Below, piece by piece: positions 15,420 through 23,353 of a DNA stretch of 39,441 nt (position 1 is its first letter; each line of letters begins with the position of its first letter). Source of the stretch: Nitrospira sp. GTDB taxonomy: Bacteria; Nitrospirota; Nitrospiria; Nitrospirales; Nitrospiraceae. Under the pieces are notes generated by a model. It worked only from the letters and a program-made list of their open reading frames with translations. It ran no database searches and was not told the origin of the DNA. The stretch is taken from contig SWDM01000016.1 of the NCBI GenBank assembly GCA_005116835.1, forward strand, positions 553,564 to 593,004, given 5' to 3'. A program made the position numbers and the translations under genes.

Positions 15420-16882
15420 GATCCTGCCTGCCCTCCGATGACGCTCACGTGACGGAACCGCGCATGGGACGCAGCATGGGTCATCCAGCCTGACTGGCCC
15501 GGCTGGCCCTTGCCGCACGTAATGAACCCATACCGCCGCCGGTGCGACCGATCTGCGACCGCGTCGCAGCTATTCCAAAATTCCGGCGTGATGCCATGGT
15601 AGATGACATCGCGGACCATGTGGGTCCGTTTGCCGTTCTCGATCAGCCAAAATGCATCGCCGCCGAACTGGAAGTTATACCGCCGTTGATCGATGCTGTA
15701 CGATCCATGGCCTTCGATGTAGATACCCCGTTTTACATCGGCCAGCAGCTCATCGAGAGTGGCAGTGCCCGGCTCCAGACCGATGTTGGCAATGCGGACG
15801 ATCGGGACGCTCCCCCAACCATCCGCTCGATTGGATCCGCGCGAACGGGTCTCCCCGATCTTCGTTGCCACTTCGCGGTTTGTGCAATAGCCGACGAAGA
15901 TTCCGCTACGTACGATATCCCATTGCTGACAAGCTACTCCATCGTCGTCGTAACCGGTTGCAGCGAGGGTCTCCGGTTCGCAGTTATCGGCCACGAGATT
16001 CACATGCGGAGAACCGTATCGAAAGGCTCCTCGTTTGTCGGTCGTGAGAAAGCTGGTCCCAGCATAGTTGGCTTCGTACCCGAGCGCGCGATCGAGCTCG
16101 CTCGGATGGCCACAAGATTCATGCATGGTCAGAGACAGATGTTCCGGATCGAGAACGAGATCGTACAGGCCAGGCTCAGTCGTAGGCGCCTTCACTTTCT
16201 CCACGGCCTGAGACGCAATGCGCGGGGCTTCGGCTAGAAAGTTCGCTTCCTCGATCAGTTCGTAGCCCATCCGAAGACACGGCGTATTAAAGCTCCGCGA
16301 GGCAAACCGCCCGTCATAGACCGCCGTGGCGTCGAAATCCCCGCTTAGGGCCAGAAGGTCGAATTCCAGACGCGACCCTTCGGTCGACACAAAGAGTTTC
16401 CGGTCCTGACGAGCCCACAGGCTCGCGCTGCTCCGCACGATGCCGGGCTGGCGATGGACATATTCCATCGTGTCCAGGAGCAGCGATGTTTTCTGTTCGA
16501 TTGCAACAGCAAAGGGATCGATCCTCCGCTCCGTGACCACCCGGTCTCGATGGACCGGCTCATCGGCGAGTTTCACCCTTTCGCTCGCGATGGAAGCAGA
16601 GCCCTTCGCGATCTCGATCGCCAATTCAGCCACACGCGGGACTTCTTCAGGCGAAAGCACCGAGCTGGCCGCAAAGCCCCAAGCTCCGTGGTAGAGGACG
16701 CGGATCCCAAACCCCCTGTCCTGCGTTTCTCGAATGGAATCGATGCGACGGTCTTCACCGCGGATGGTCTGGCTCATGCTGTCGAGGAGACGGATATCCC
16801 CGTACTCAGCCCCAGAAGCCATCACGCGTTTCAACGCGAGTTCGGCGAGTTCATCCTGATCTGGATTCCGATGAGCATGCAT
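15416..16882 (-). CDS. tldD: TldD-family metalloprotease
   Basis: The 488-residue protein carries the zinc motif HESCGH (HExxxH) at 254-259. The third expected ligand, a cysteine in FITCGKGQPGQ near residue 456, corresponds to the C-terminal ligand described for E. coli TldD. The N-terminal part (GAEYGDIRL...GFGIRVLYHGAWGFA) is the usual substrate-sheet region. With TldE it forms a cytoplasmic protease that threads and cleaves unstructured peptides. The gene overlaps tldE by 4 nt, so the subunits are translationally coupled. No peptide-precursor gene was recognised nearby, so general peptide turnover is the default assumption. Confidence 0.95.
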   Translation of the reverse strand: MHAHRNPDQDELAELALKRVMASGAEYGDIRLLDSMSQTIRGEDRRIDSIRETQDRGFGIRVLYHGAWGFAASSVLSPEEVPRVAELAIEIAKGSASIASERVKLADEPVHRDRVVTERRIDPFAVAIEQKTSLLLDTMEYVHRQPGIVRSSASLWARQDRKLFVSTEGSRLEFDLLALSGDFDATAVYDGRFASRSFNTPCLRMGYELIEEANFLAEAPRIASQAVEKVKAPTTEPGLYDLVLDPEHLSLTMHESCGHPSELDRALGYEANYAGTSFLTTDKRGAFRYGSPHVNLVADNCEPETLAATGYDDDGVACQQWDIVRSGIFVGYCTNREVATKIGETRSRGSNRADGWGSVPIVRIANIGLEPGTATLDELLADVKRGIYIEGHGSYSIDQRRYNFQFGGDAFWLIENGKRTHMVRDVIYHGITPEFWNSCDAVADRSHRRRYGFITCGKGQPGQSGWMTHAASHARFRHVSVIGGQAGS

Positions 16883-16951
16883 GGTCTCTGTATCCTGACA
16901 GAGGCACCGACGCCGTTCAACTCAGTTCAACCCAGCTCGCTACGCTGGCAT

Positions 16952-16980
16952 GTGAAGCGTCGTTCGTGAAGCGTGAAGCG
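16952..16980. repeat. TTCACG-type palindromic repeat
   Basis: GTGAAGCGTCGTTCGTGAAG followed by a further GTGAAGCG unit, between tldD and the HTH regulator gene. The same unit occurs twice in opposite orientation at 18525-18545 and 18594-18620. Confidence 0.7.
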
Positions 16981-17038
16981 CAGAATGGAATGAGGTTGAG
17001 CTTGGTTTTCCCCGCGCGATGTCCTACGATGTCTCGTC

Positions 17039-17380
17039 ATGTTGACTCCCGAACGGACGCCTCGTCAACGAATCATCGACTTGATGACAGGAACCAGGTT
17101 ATCGTCTTATCAGTTGGCGCAGATGCTGGGCATCTGCGAGCGGCAGGTCGAGGAGCACCTGACCCACGTCGTACAGACCCTGGCGCGCGCCAGGACAAAA
17201 AAGTTCATCCTGGACCCAGCATTCTGCCACGACTGCGACTTTGTTTTTCGTGACCGCAGACGTCTCACGAGCCCAAGCCGCTGCCCGCACTGTCGAAGCG
17301 AATCCATCGCGGCGCCGCGCTATGGCATCGATTCGGTTGGATCAGGGACGAGCCGGGTGGACAGCAATGCAAGCCGCTAG
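17039..17380 (+). CDS. HTH / zinc-ribbon predicted transcriptional regulator
   Basis: A 113-residue protein with an N-terminal helix-turn-helix (about 8-50; SSYQLAQMLGICERQVEEHL is the turn and recognition helix). A zinc ribbon follows with two CxxC pairs (CHDCDFVF near 63-66 and CPHCRSE near 83-86). This matches the group described as HTH domain fused to a Zn-ribbon (COG3357). It probably binds DNA in the cytoplasm; the target is unknown. No clear ribosome binding site precedes the ATG and a slightly earlier start is possible. A small lipoprotein gene begins 22 nt after its stop, so the two may form an operon. Confidence 0.85.
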   Translation: MLTPERTPRQRIIDLMTGTRLSSYQLAQMLGICERQVEEHLTHVVQTLARARTKKFILDPAFCHDCDFVFRDRRRLTSPSRCPHCRSESIAAPRYGIDSVGSGTSRVDSNASR

Positions 17381-17402
17381 GGTGCCCCTGGAAAGGACAA
17401 TC

Positions 17403-17627
17403 ATGAAGGCAACAGGGCTCATACTCTGCGCACTGTGCTGCATGCTGCTGCTGAGCTGTTCCGGCGACAAGGCCAAGGAACTGCTGGAGACCGCCCAATT
17501 CGAAGAGCGCCAGATGAACCTGCCTCACGCGAAGCAATTGTACGAAGATGTGGTCCGTCTCTATCCCACCAGCAAAGAAGCAGCCACGGCCCAGGGACGC
17601 CTCGCTTCTCTCAAACAGACCCCCTAA
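17403..17627 (+). CDS. Small lipoprotein with one TPR-like helical pair
   Basis: The ATG at 17403 has GGAAAGGA upstream and opens a classic lipoprotein signal (MKATGLILCALCCMLLLSCS, lipidated Cys near 19). The mature part of about 55 residues (KELLETAQFEERQMNLPHAK and QLYEDVVRLYPTSKEA) is a single TPR-like hairpin, resembling the repeat units of BamD/YbgF-type proteins but far shorter. It probably sits in the periplasmic leaflet of a membrane. Function is unknown. Its stop is 8 nt from the convergent stop of the RmlD-like gene. Confidence 0.82.
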   Translation: MKATGLILCALCCMLLLSCSGDKAKELLETAQFEERQMNLPHAKQLYEDVVRLYPTSKEAATAQGRLASLKQTP

Positions 17628-17635
17628 CCTTCGAT

Positions 17636-18568
17636 TCACGTACTTCCGTCGAGATAGTCCCACAAGTCCGCATCGCGACGTGAACGTCCGGCAAGCCATT
17701 CGCAAAATCCCGGAATGGGGAAGGACAGGAGGCGCTGGATCTTGTCACAACGGAGCGAGAGGTCGGCAGGCCGAGGGCTCCCGACGTGGTTCCGCGCAGA
17801 GCCTTTCACCAGGCGGCCCTTCAACTCCGGATACCACGGCAGCAAGGTTTCACCGATTTCCCAGCGCGAGAGCCGCTCGCTCCCCCCCAGGTGATAGAGA
17901 CCTGGCTGCTTGCGATTGACGAGTTCCCAGATGGCTCGGGCAATCACACCCGCAGGAAGCGGGCAGCGAAACTCATCGGCATAGAGCGTTATGTCTTTGC
18001 CTGACGTGGCGACTCGGCACATATCTTCGACAAAACTCCTGTCGCCCATCGCCGATGTCCCAGCCGTCAGCACGATCCGAACGACGGTGTGTCCAGGATT
18101 CTGCAAAACAGCCCGCTCGGCTTCCAGCTTCGTCTGGCCATAGACGTTGATGGGGTTCGGATTGTCCGCTTCGCTGTACCAGCCGGTCTTTCCGTCGAAG
18201 ACTTCTCCGCTGGACAGGAAGACGAAGGGAATATCGTGCGAAAGCTGCGCGAGATGGGCAGTGACGTCAACATTGACGCGGTGGGCTTGCTCGGGATCCT
18301 GCTCGCAGGCCTTGGTTCGGCTGAGAGCGGCACAATGGATGAGGAGGTTTGGCTTCAGCGCACGAAACCGCGCGTCTAGATTCAGCCTGTCGGTCAGCTC
18401 AAGCTCTGTGCGGGACAGCCCCTGCACATCCCAGCCGGGAGCCCATCGGAAAGCGGTCTTCACGAGGTACTGCCCGATCAATCCCGCCGCTCCGGTGATG
18501 ATCGCGCGAGGTGCCTCCGATGCGTGAAACGTCGTTCGTGAAGCGTATTTCGTTCCGGAGTCGGACAT
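17636..18568 (-). CDS. RmlD-like NAD(P)-dependent sugar reductase (extended SDR)
   Basis: An extended short-chain dehydrogenase/reductase of about 310 residues. Features are the dinucleotide loop ITGAAGLIGQYL, the strand LLIHCAAL, a serine region FLSSGEVFDG and the catalytic YGQTK. The pattern resembles dTDP-4-dehydrorhamnose reductase (RmlD), which makes dTDP-L-rhamnose for cell-surface polysaccharide. No rmlA/B/C genes are nearby, so the substrate is open. The start is uncertain: the frame is open to 18628, and the first 20-40 residues are encoded by TTCACG-type repeats (ASRTTFHAS comes from the copy at 18525-18545). The ATG at 18568 is a compromise. The original start codon may have been replaced by repeat insertion. 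Confidence 0.85.
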   Translation of the reverse strand: MSDSGTKYASRTTFHASEAPRAIITGAAGLIGQYLVKTAFRWAPGWDVQGLSRTELELTDRLNLDARFRALKPNLLIHCAALSRTKACEQDPEQAHRVNVDVTAHLAQLSHDIPFVFLSSGEVFDGKTGWYSEADNPNPINVYGQTKLEAERAVLQNPGHTVVRIVLTAGTSAMGDRSFVEDMCRVATSGKDITLYADEFRCPLPAGVIARAIWELVNRKQPGLYHLGGSERLSRWEIGETLLPWYPELKGRLVKGSARNHVGSPRPADLSLRCDKIQRLLSFPIPGFCEWLAGRSRRDADLWDYLDGST

Positions 18569-18620
18569 TTCATGTTTCGCGCCTGCTTCCAGCGCTTCAC
18601 GCTTCACGAACGACGCTTCA
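18525..18620. repeat. Facing pair of TTCACG-type repeats
   Basis: Copies at 18525-18545 (CGTGAAACGTCGTTCGTGAA) and 18594-18620 (reverse orientation, TTCACGAACGACGCTTCACG) form an inverted pair around about 48 nt. They cover the 5' end of the RmlD-like gene and the gap to ettA, and would give a hairpin in the mRNA around the proposed start codon. Confidence 0.75.
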
Positions 18621-18636
18621 CGGCGCATGAATCGGA

Positions 18637-20319
18637 CTAGCGCGTCAGCTTTCGGTAGCGAATCCGGTGCGGCTGATCGGCTTCCTTGCCCAAGCGCCTC
18701 TTCCGATCTGCGTCGTATTCGCTGTAGTTCCCCTCAAACCAGACCACCTTGCTGTCGCCTTCGAAGGCCATGATGTGGGTCGCGATCCGGTCCAGAAACC
18801 AGCGGTCGTGACTGCTGATGACGGCGCAGCCGGCGAAACGTTCCAATCCTTCTTCTAGGGCGCGCAAGGTGTTGATGTCGAGATCGTTGGTCGGCTCGTC
18901 GAGGATGATGAGGTTCGCCCCCTCCTTCAACATTCGGGCTAGGTGCACCCGGTTGCGTTCACCACCTGAAATATCCTTCACCTTCTTCTGTTGATCGGAA
19001 CCAGCGAAGTTGAACCGGGCGCAGTAGGCCCTGGCGTTGACTTCGGTCTTACCGAGCATGATGGTCTCGTGGCCCTCGGAGATAATGTCGTAGACGGATT
19101 TGTTCGGGTCCAGGCTGCGATCCTGGTCCACGTAGCCCAGCGTGACCGTTTCGCCGATCTTGATCGTTCCCGCATCCGGCTTTTCTTTTCCGATGATCAT
19201 GCGGAACATCGTCGTCTTGCCGGCGCCGTTCGGACCGATCACGCCAACAATGCCGCCCTTCGGGAGGCTGAAGTTCACATTCTCGTAGAGAACCTTGTCC
19301 CCATAGGCTTTGCTGACGCCATTGCATTCGACGACCACATCGCCCAGCCGCGGGCCAGGTGGAATGTAGATCTCCAAATCTGCGGCCTGCTCGTCCTGTT
19401 GTTGATTGACCAGTTCTTCGTAGCGGTTGAGCCGCGCCTTACCCTTCGACTGACGGGCTTTCGGCGACATGCGGATCCATTCCAACTCATGCTCCAACGA
19501 CTTGCGGCGTTTCGACTCGGCCTTTTCTTCTTTCTCTAGCCGCACCTGCTTCTGCTCCAGCCAGGAGGTGTAGTTCCCCTGGAACGGAATGCCATGGCCG
19601 CGATCGAGTTCGAGAATCCACCCGGCCACATTGTCGAGGAAGTAACGGTCGTGCGTGACAGCAATGACCGTGCCTTTGTATTGCTGGAGATGCTGCTCCA
19701 GCCATTGCACGGACTCGGCGTCCAGATGGTTCGTCGGCTCGTCGAGCAAGAGGATGTCCGGCTCCTGGATCATGAGGCGGCAGAGGGCCACCCGGCGCTT
19801 CTCGCCGCCCGAGAGCACCCCGATTTTCGCATCCGGCGGCGGACAACGGAGCGCGTCCATGGCGAGATCGAGCACGTTTTCCAACTCCCACCCGTTCGCG
19901 GCTTCGATCTTCTCTTGCAGTTGCGCCTGCTTTTCGAGAAGTTTTTCCAATTCATCGGGGCTTGCCTCGCCCATCTTGTTGCTCACCGCGTCATACTCGT
20001 GCAGCATGGCCACGAGTTCTTTCTTGCCTTCTTCGACGATTTCCTTCACCGTCTTGTCCGGATCGAGCTGCGGTTCCTGTTCCAGCAGGCCCACGCTGTA
20101 GCCCTTCGAGCGTGTGATCTCCCCCGTGTAGTTCGGATCGGTCCCGGCAATGATCCTGAGCAGCGAACTCTTGCCAGATCCGTTGAGGCCCAACACGCCG
20201 ATCTTCGCGCCGAAGTAGAACCCGAGATAGATCTCGCGCAACACCTGTTTCTTCGGCGGATAGACCTTCCCGACATTGACGAGTGAGAAAATGACTTGCT
20301 TATCGTTTGTAGTAGCCAT
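18637..20319 (-). CDS. ettA: Energy-dependent translational throttle protein EttA (ABC-F)
   Basis: The 560-residue protein has two ABC ATPase domains and no membrane segment. Walker A motifs are GLNGSGKS (44-51) and GPNGAGKT (362-369); signatures are [11 protein letters not shown] (from 169) and [11 protein letters not shown]; Walker B is [11 protein letters not shown] (about 190-200). The inter-domain linker (about 245-300, rich in Lys/Arg/Glu, with [19 protein letters not shown]) is the P-site-tRNA interaction motif typical of EttA. The protein binds the ribosomal E site and gates translation by the ATP/ADP ratio. A GGGGAA site precedes the ATG. The RmlD-like gene follows on the same strand. 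Confidence 0.95.
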   Translation of the reverse strand: MATTNDKQVIFSLVNVGKVYPPKKQVLREIYLGFYFGAKIGVLGLNGSGKSSLLRIIAGTDPNYTGEITRSKGYSVGLLEQEPQLDPDKTVKEIVEEGKKELVAMLHEYDAVSNKMGEASPDELEKLLEKQAQLQEKIEAANGWELENVLDLAMDALRCPPPDAKIGVLSGGEKRRVALCRLMIQEPDILLLDEPTNHLDAESVQWLEQHLQQYKGTVIAVTHDRYFLDNVAGWILELDRGHGIPFQGNYTSWLEQKQVRLEKEEKAESKRRKSLEHELEWIRMSPKARQSKGKARLNRYEELVNQQQDEQAADLEIYIPPGPRLGDVVVECNGVSKAYGDKVLYENVNFSLPKGGIVGVIGPNGAGKTTMFRMIIGKEKPDAGTIKIGETVTLGYVDQDRSLDPNKSVYDIISEGHETIMLGKTEVNARAYCARFNFAGSDQQKKVKDISGGERNRVHLARMLKEGANLIILDEPTNDLDINTLRALEEGLERFAGCAVISSHDRWFLDRIATHIMAFEGDSKVVWFEGNYSEYDADRKRRLGKEADQPHRIRYRKLTR

Positions 20320-20401
20320 GCATTCCCCTACCTAGTGATGATCTGGTGAATTGAAAAGAACAATTTTTCGGGATGTTCACAGGAACCTGTGCGCGCACCT
20401 A

Positions 20402-21208
20402 CTACAATGAATGCAGAACTTGAAGCCCCGCGTTCGCCTGAGCGGCCAAACCGGCAAGGCCAGCTCTGGCATCCGACTCGTTGCGTACGGGATTGGCAAA
20501 GGCCACCCGCCCGCCCTGCATTCGGCCCGGCGTGGTGAGCCGAAGGTGAAAGCCCAAGCGATCCAATGCCGTCACTGTCGCCTGCTGCGCCTCTGCATTG
20601 CCGAACACACGGGCAAGCAGCAACAACGTGTCCGCCTGCTCTGTATTGAATTCACGGATGAGGTTCGAGGCCTCATCCGCGAGCGGGTCCACGGCCGCCC
20701 CTGCGTAGTCATCCGGCACGACCCAACCCATCGACCCGAACCCCCCGACAAAATAGATCTCCGTCAGGGCCATGCGGAAAAAACCAAAGTCCTGGAAGTC
20801 CACCCAATAGGCGGCATTGGCATGGCGTGCCAGGTAGCGTTCGCGAACCTCGACGGCTTCCTCCTCCGGCACCTTGGTCACTGACCCCATCAACGTCACC
20901 CTGGCCGCACCCAGAGGATCGCTGCGGCTCTCAGGCGGTGTCACGAGTAAGCTGGCCCGTGGATCGCCCAGAAGGTTTTGCGTATGCATCGCCATCGTGC
21001 TGATCAGAAAAACCGGTTGCCCCTCGTCGTCCAACCCGTAGGGCATCACCGACCCGAAGGGCCAGCCAGGCTGCTTGCGCGAGAGCGTCGAGAGACCACC
21101 AGTTGACTGTAAATACACAAGCGTCTTGGCCCGCTCGGCATGGGACGGTTCAGGAACGTCAGGACCATCTGAATCCGGCCCGCTGTTATGTTGTCGTGAT
21201 GATGACAT
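20402..21208 (-). CDS. HugZ-like FMN/heme-utilisation family protein
   Basis: The ATG at 21208 is chosen because the upstream extension has no similarity to the family. The 268-residue protein has a split-barrel FMN-binding domain of the pyridoxamine-phosphate-oxidase type (about 25-165: LSTLSRKQPGWPFGSVMPYG, FLISTMAMHTQNLLGDPRASLLV, RVTLMGSV). A C-terminal DUF2470-like domain follows (EFNTEQADTLLLLARVFG...ALDRLGFHL). This two-domain layout is that of HugZ/HutZ proteins, which bind or degrade heme, and of chloroplast relatives. Heme degradation activity is not demonstrated here. The C-terminal extension ends in an Ala-rich stretch. The upstream region carries the composite repeat at 21291-21563. 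Confidence 0.85.
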   Translation of the reverse strand: MSSSRQHNSGPDSDGPDVPEPSHAERAKTLVYLQSTGGLSTLSRKQPGWPFGSVMPYGLDDEGQPVFLISTMAMHTQNLLGDPRASLLVTPPESRSDPLGAARVTLMGSVTKVPEEEAVEVRERYLARHANAAYWVDFQDFGFFRMALTEIYFVGGFGSMGWVVPDDYAGAAVDPLADEASNLIREFNTEQADTLLLLARVFGNAEAQQATVTALDRLGFHLRLTTPGRMQGGRVAFANPVRNESDARAGLAGLAAQANAGLQVLHSL

Positions 21209-21290
21209 GTCTGATCTCTTATCTGTGCAATGGACTGGGTGACACCTTACCCTGGATCTGTCGAACATTTCCACTGAGGACGGAGTCGTA

Positions 21291-21563
21291 CTAGCCCGCA
21301 TTATTCACGAAGACTTCTACTGCTACCTCCGATACGCCGCTACGACAAGCCTGACGGCGGGCGGGCTCGCCGTTCAGTCAGTCAACATACTGTTTCAAGT
21401 ATGCTTCCTTCCCTCACGGCTCCACGCGCCCGTCTCGCGTGACGTCTCGTCGGTTTCGTCACGAACTCTCGTGAATAATGCAGGTTAGAGGGTTCAGTTG
21501 AAGGCTCGTCGTAGCAGCAGATCGGCGATTGCAGCAGAAGCGTTCATAAATCATGCGGGCTAG
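21291..21563. mobile_element. Composite MITE-like element
   Basis: A 198-bp unit (21291-21488) has imperfect ends CTAGCCCGCATTATTCACGA and TCGTGAATAATGCAGGTTAG. It is joined directly to a 75-bp segment (21489-21563) that matches the right-hand half of the element at 10694-10889 (GAAGGCTCGTCGTAGCAGC, GATCGGCGATTGCAGCAGAA, ending ATGCGGGCTAG). The simplest reading is an older element interrupted or replaced by a second family member. No coding capacity. Confidence 0.75.
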
Positions 21564-21576
21564 AGCGCGTGGCTCG

Positions 21577-21744
21577 TCACATACCCAATTCCTCGGAGAG
21601 TCGAACTTCCGATTCGTCGTCAATTTCCTCAAGGCAGTTGAAGCAGATGAATGGAAACCGGTCGATAGGGATGGCGCAGACTTCGCCGACTGATGAATCG
21701 TCGATTGCCGGCCCCCCGCATTCTCTATGAATTAAGACAAGCAT
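21577..21744 (-). CDS. 55-residue protein with two cysteine motifs
   Basis: An ATG at 21744, 6 nt after GGAGGA, opens 55 codons ending in TGA at 21577-21579. The product starts MLVLIHRECGGPAID and contains CAIPIDRFPFICFNCLEEID, so cysteines occur as a single Cys (CGG), a lone Cys, and CxxC. The HRECGG...CFNCLEE arrangement resembles a small zinc ribbon in which one ligand pair is HxxC and the other CxxC. Function is unknown. It stands alone between the composite repeat and the hydrolase gene and is acidic at the C-terminus. Good start signals and the cysteine pattern argue that it is real. Confidence 0.65.
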   Translation of the reverse strand: MLVLIHRECGGPAIDDSSVGEVCAIPIDRFPFICFNCLEEIDDESEVRLSEELGM

Positions 21745-21772
21745 GTCGTCCTCCTATCATCGGCGCGAACGT

Positions 21773-21881
21773 GCGGGAAAGGCGGGACTGGCGCGACCGG
21801 AAGCGCCAAGTTCCGAACCCTTCAGCCATCAGTCCGTCTCACCTGTCGCGCTTTTCACGCTAGTCTCGCCTTTCTCGCGCA
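21773..21881. repeat. GCGGGAAAGGCGGGAC-type inverted repeat
   Basis: GCGGGAAAGGCGGGACTGGC (from 21773) pairs imperfectly with GTCGCG...TAGTCTCGCCTTTCTCGC (to 21881). The right arm covers the 3' end of the hydrolase gene 21860-22627 and encodes its final residues RERRD and the TAG stop. Related sequences occur at about 1945-1987 and 11868-11895. Confidence 0.6.
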
Positions 21882-22627
21882 TCGAGCACCAGCCGCCGAA
21901 ATGTGTCCAGATGTTCCGGGCCGCTGAGTCGATGGTCGCCCGTTTTCAAAATAAGTTCGACGGGATACTCTGGGTCGTGGCCTAACAATTCGTCCACAAA
22001 TTGCCAGCTCACACGAGGATGGATGGTCCGGTCTTGAAGGCCATGCAACAGGGTGGTCTGTACGCGACGCAGCCCCGCAAACCGCTTCGACCAATAGGCT
22101 TCGCTTTCCTCGACCCATTTCCACGAGAGGGGCCAATCCTTGTGGAGTGGGTCATCGTCCCAGGGCATCCAGCCTGTCTCACGCCATCTGGTTCGCCGCT
22201 CGGCCGGAATTTCCTTGGCTCTGACTCCGATCGCGTCGAAAGCCGGGGCGATGAGCAGAAGCTTGTCCACTGCCACGAATTCCTGAGCCATCATCCAGGC
22301 AATCCACCCACCGAATGAATTGCCGACGATCGTCACCGGCGGACCTTCTTGCAGCATCTTCAGCACGAGCCGCGCATCGGCGATCCAGTCGGACAATGTG
22401 TAGTCGGTAAACGTCCCCTCTGAATCGCCGAACCCTCGCACATCGTAGCAACAGAACCCCCAGCCTTTCTCTTCGCACCACTGTGCGAGCGCCTTGCTCT
22501 TGTTCCCCCAGCGCTTCGAGAGAAAGCCGGTGATAAAGAGAATTTGTCGTGCCTTCCCTTCGGTTCGATCCCCGCGGATCAGTTTGCCGTCGGCTGCTGC
22601 GAGTTCGAACTGGTGAAGATTGCTCAT
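21860..22627 (-). CDS. Alpha/beta-hydrolase
   Basis: A 255-residue alpha/beta-hydrolase. The nucleophile elbow is GNSFGG (Ser near 103), the oxyanion region is FITGFLSKRWGNKSKALAQW, and the catalytic histidine is probably in TGDHRLSGPEHLD near the C-terminus. The arrangement (YDVRGFGDSEG after strand 4; LLLIAPAFDAIG) is that of small serine esterases/acyl hydrolases similar to BAAT/YqiA/abhydrolase-10-like proteins. No membrane segment is seen. Its ATG overlaps the upstream esterase stop codon by 4 nt, so both are made from one transcript. Substrate is unknown. The last residues are encoded by a repeat arm, suggesting the original stop lay elsewhere. Confidence 0.9.
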   Translation of the reverse strand: MSNLHQFELAAADGKLIRGDRTEGKARQILFITGFLSKRWGNKSKALAQWCEEKGWGFCCYDVRGFGDSEGTFTDYTLSDWIADARLVLKMLQEGPPVTIVGNSFGGWIAWMMAQEFVAVDKLLLIAPAFDAIGVRAKEIPAERRTRWRETGWMPWDDDPLHKDWPLSWKWVEESEAYWSKRFAGLRRVQTTLLHGLQDRTIHPRVSWQFVDELLGHDPEYPVELILKTGDHRLSGPEHLDTFRRLVLDARERRD

Positions 22628-23343
22628 GTTTTAGTGACCACCTTGGTGATGAACGGCCCCAGCCGCTGCAGGACCGATCGTGGAATCTCATGGCCGCCAC
22701 GAAAACTGTGCCATTCGACCGGCAGTCCTGCGTGAATAAGGGTGTCGCGCAGCCGTTCCGCTCCCTCGTGGGGTAGAAGCTCATCCTGCTTCCCGTGGCT
22801 TTGAAACACCGGCAGCCCTTTTCGTTTCTGGAGCAGCGGAACCCATTCCTGTGAGGCGAGGAGCGTACCGGACAGCTGAATCAATCCGGCATAGGGACGA
22901 TCAGTGTGAAGCAGGGCGTCACACGACAGCATGGCGCCTTGGGAAAATCCTCCGATCAGAGTCTTGCGGGGATCCGCGCCGAGTTTCTGTTCGACTTCTT
23001 TGAGGAACGCCAGCATGGTCTCGCGTATTGGAGCGAGTCCTCTGGGCATCTCGTTCGAGAGGTCACGCGCCCGACCTGCCGCTCGATCCGCTGCAACGCG
23101 CGCCATGTCGATGAGCCACCAGGCTCGCGCAGCGCTTGGCCCGAAACTTAACGAGAGGGGGCCTTCCGGAAAAACAAACCTGGTTCCGGCCGGCACGGTC
23201 AAGGCATCGGCCAGCGAGACAAGATCGTCCCCCGACGCGCCAAAGCCGTGCAAGAGAATGACGAGCGGGTCGCGCCCTCCACCCTTGCCATCGGTCCCGC
23301 CTAGGATCCGTGTCCGCAGCCCGCCTATCTGTTCGTCACGCAT
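22624..23343 (-). CDS. Phospholipase/carboxylesterase-family hydrolase
   Basis: A 239-residue alpha/beta-hydrolase of the phospholipase/carboxylesterase (Abhydrolase_2) family. It has VILLHGFGASGDD (about 27-39), nucleophile elbow GGFSQGAMLS (Ser near 145), an aspartate in SHGKQDELLP (about 187-196) and a histidine in FRGGHEIP (about 219-226). The residues form a complete Ser-Asp-His triad. Such enzymes hydrolyse short acyl esters or lysophospholipids in the cytoplasm. The gene begins 10 nt after the stop of the 1092-residue protein and overlaps the next hydrolase gene by 4 nt. The three appear to be one operon. Confidence 0.92.
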   Translation of the reverse strand: MRDEQIGGLRTRILGGTDGKGGGRDPLVILLHGFGASGDDLVSLADALTVPAGTRFVFPEGPLSLSFGPSAARAWWLIDMARVAADRAAGRARDLSNEMPRGLAPIRETMLAFLKEVEQKLGADPRKTLIGGFSQGAMLSCDALLHTDRPYAGLIQLSGTLLASQEWVPLLQKRKGLPVFQSHGKQDELLPHEGAERLRDTLIHAGLPVEWHSFRGGHEIPRSVLQRLGPFITKVVTKT

Positions 23344-23353
23344 GAGTGGTCCA

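Noticed and set aside
15542-16237. Plus-strand ORF of 231 residues opposite tldD
   Set aside because: It is a shadow frame of tldD with no support.
19594-20286. Plus-strand ORF of 230 residues opposite ettA
   Set aside because: It is a reverse-frame shadow of a strongly conserved ABC-F gene.
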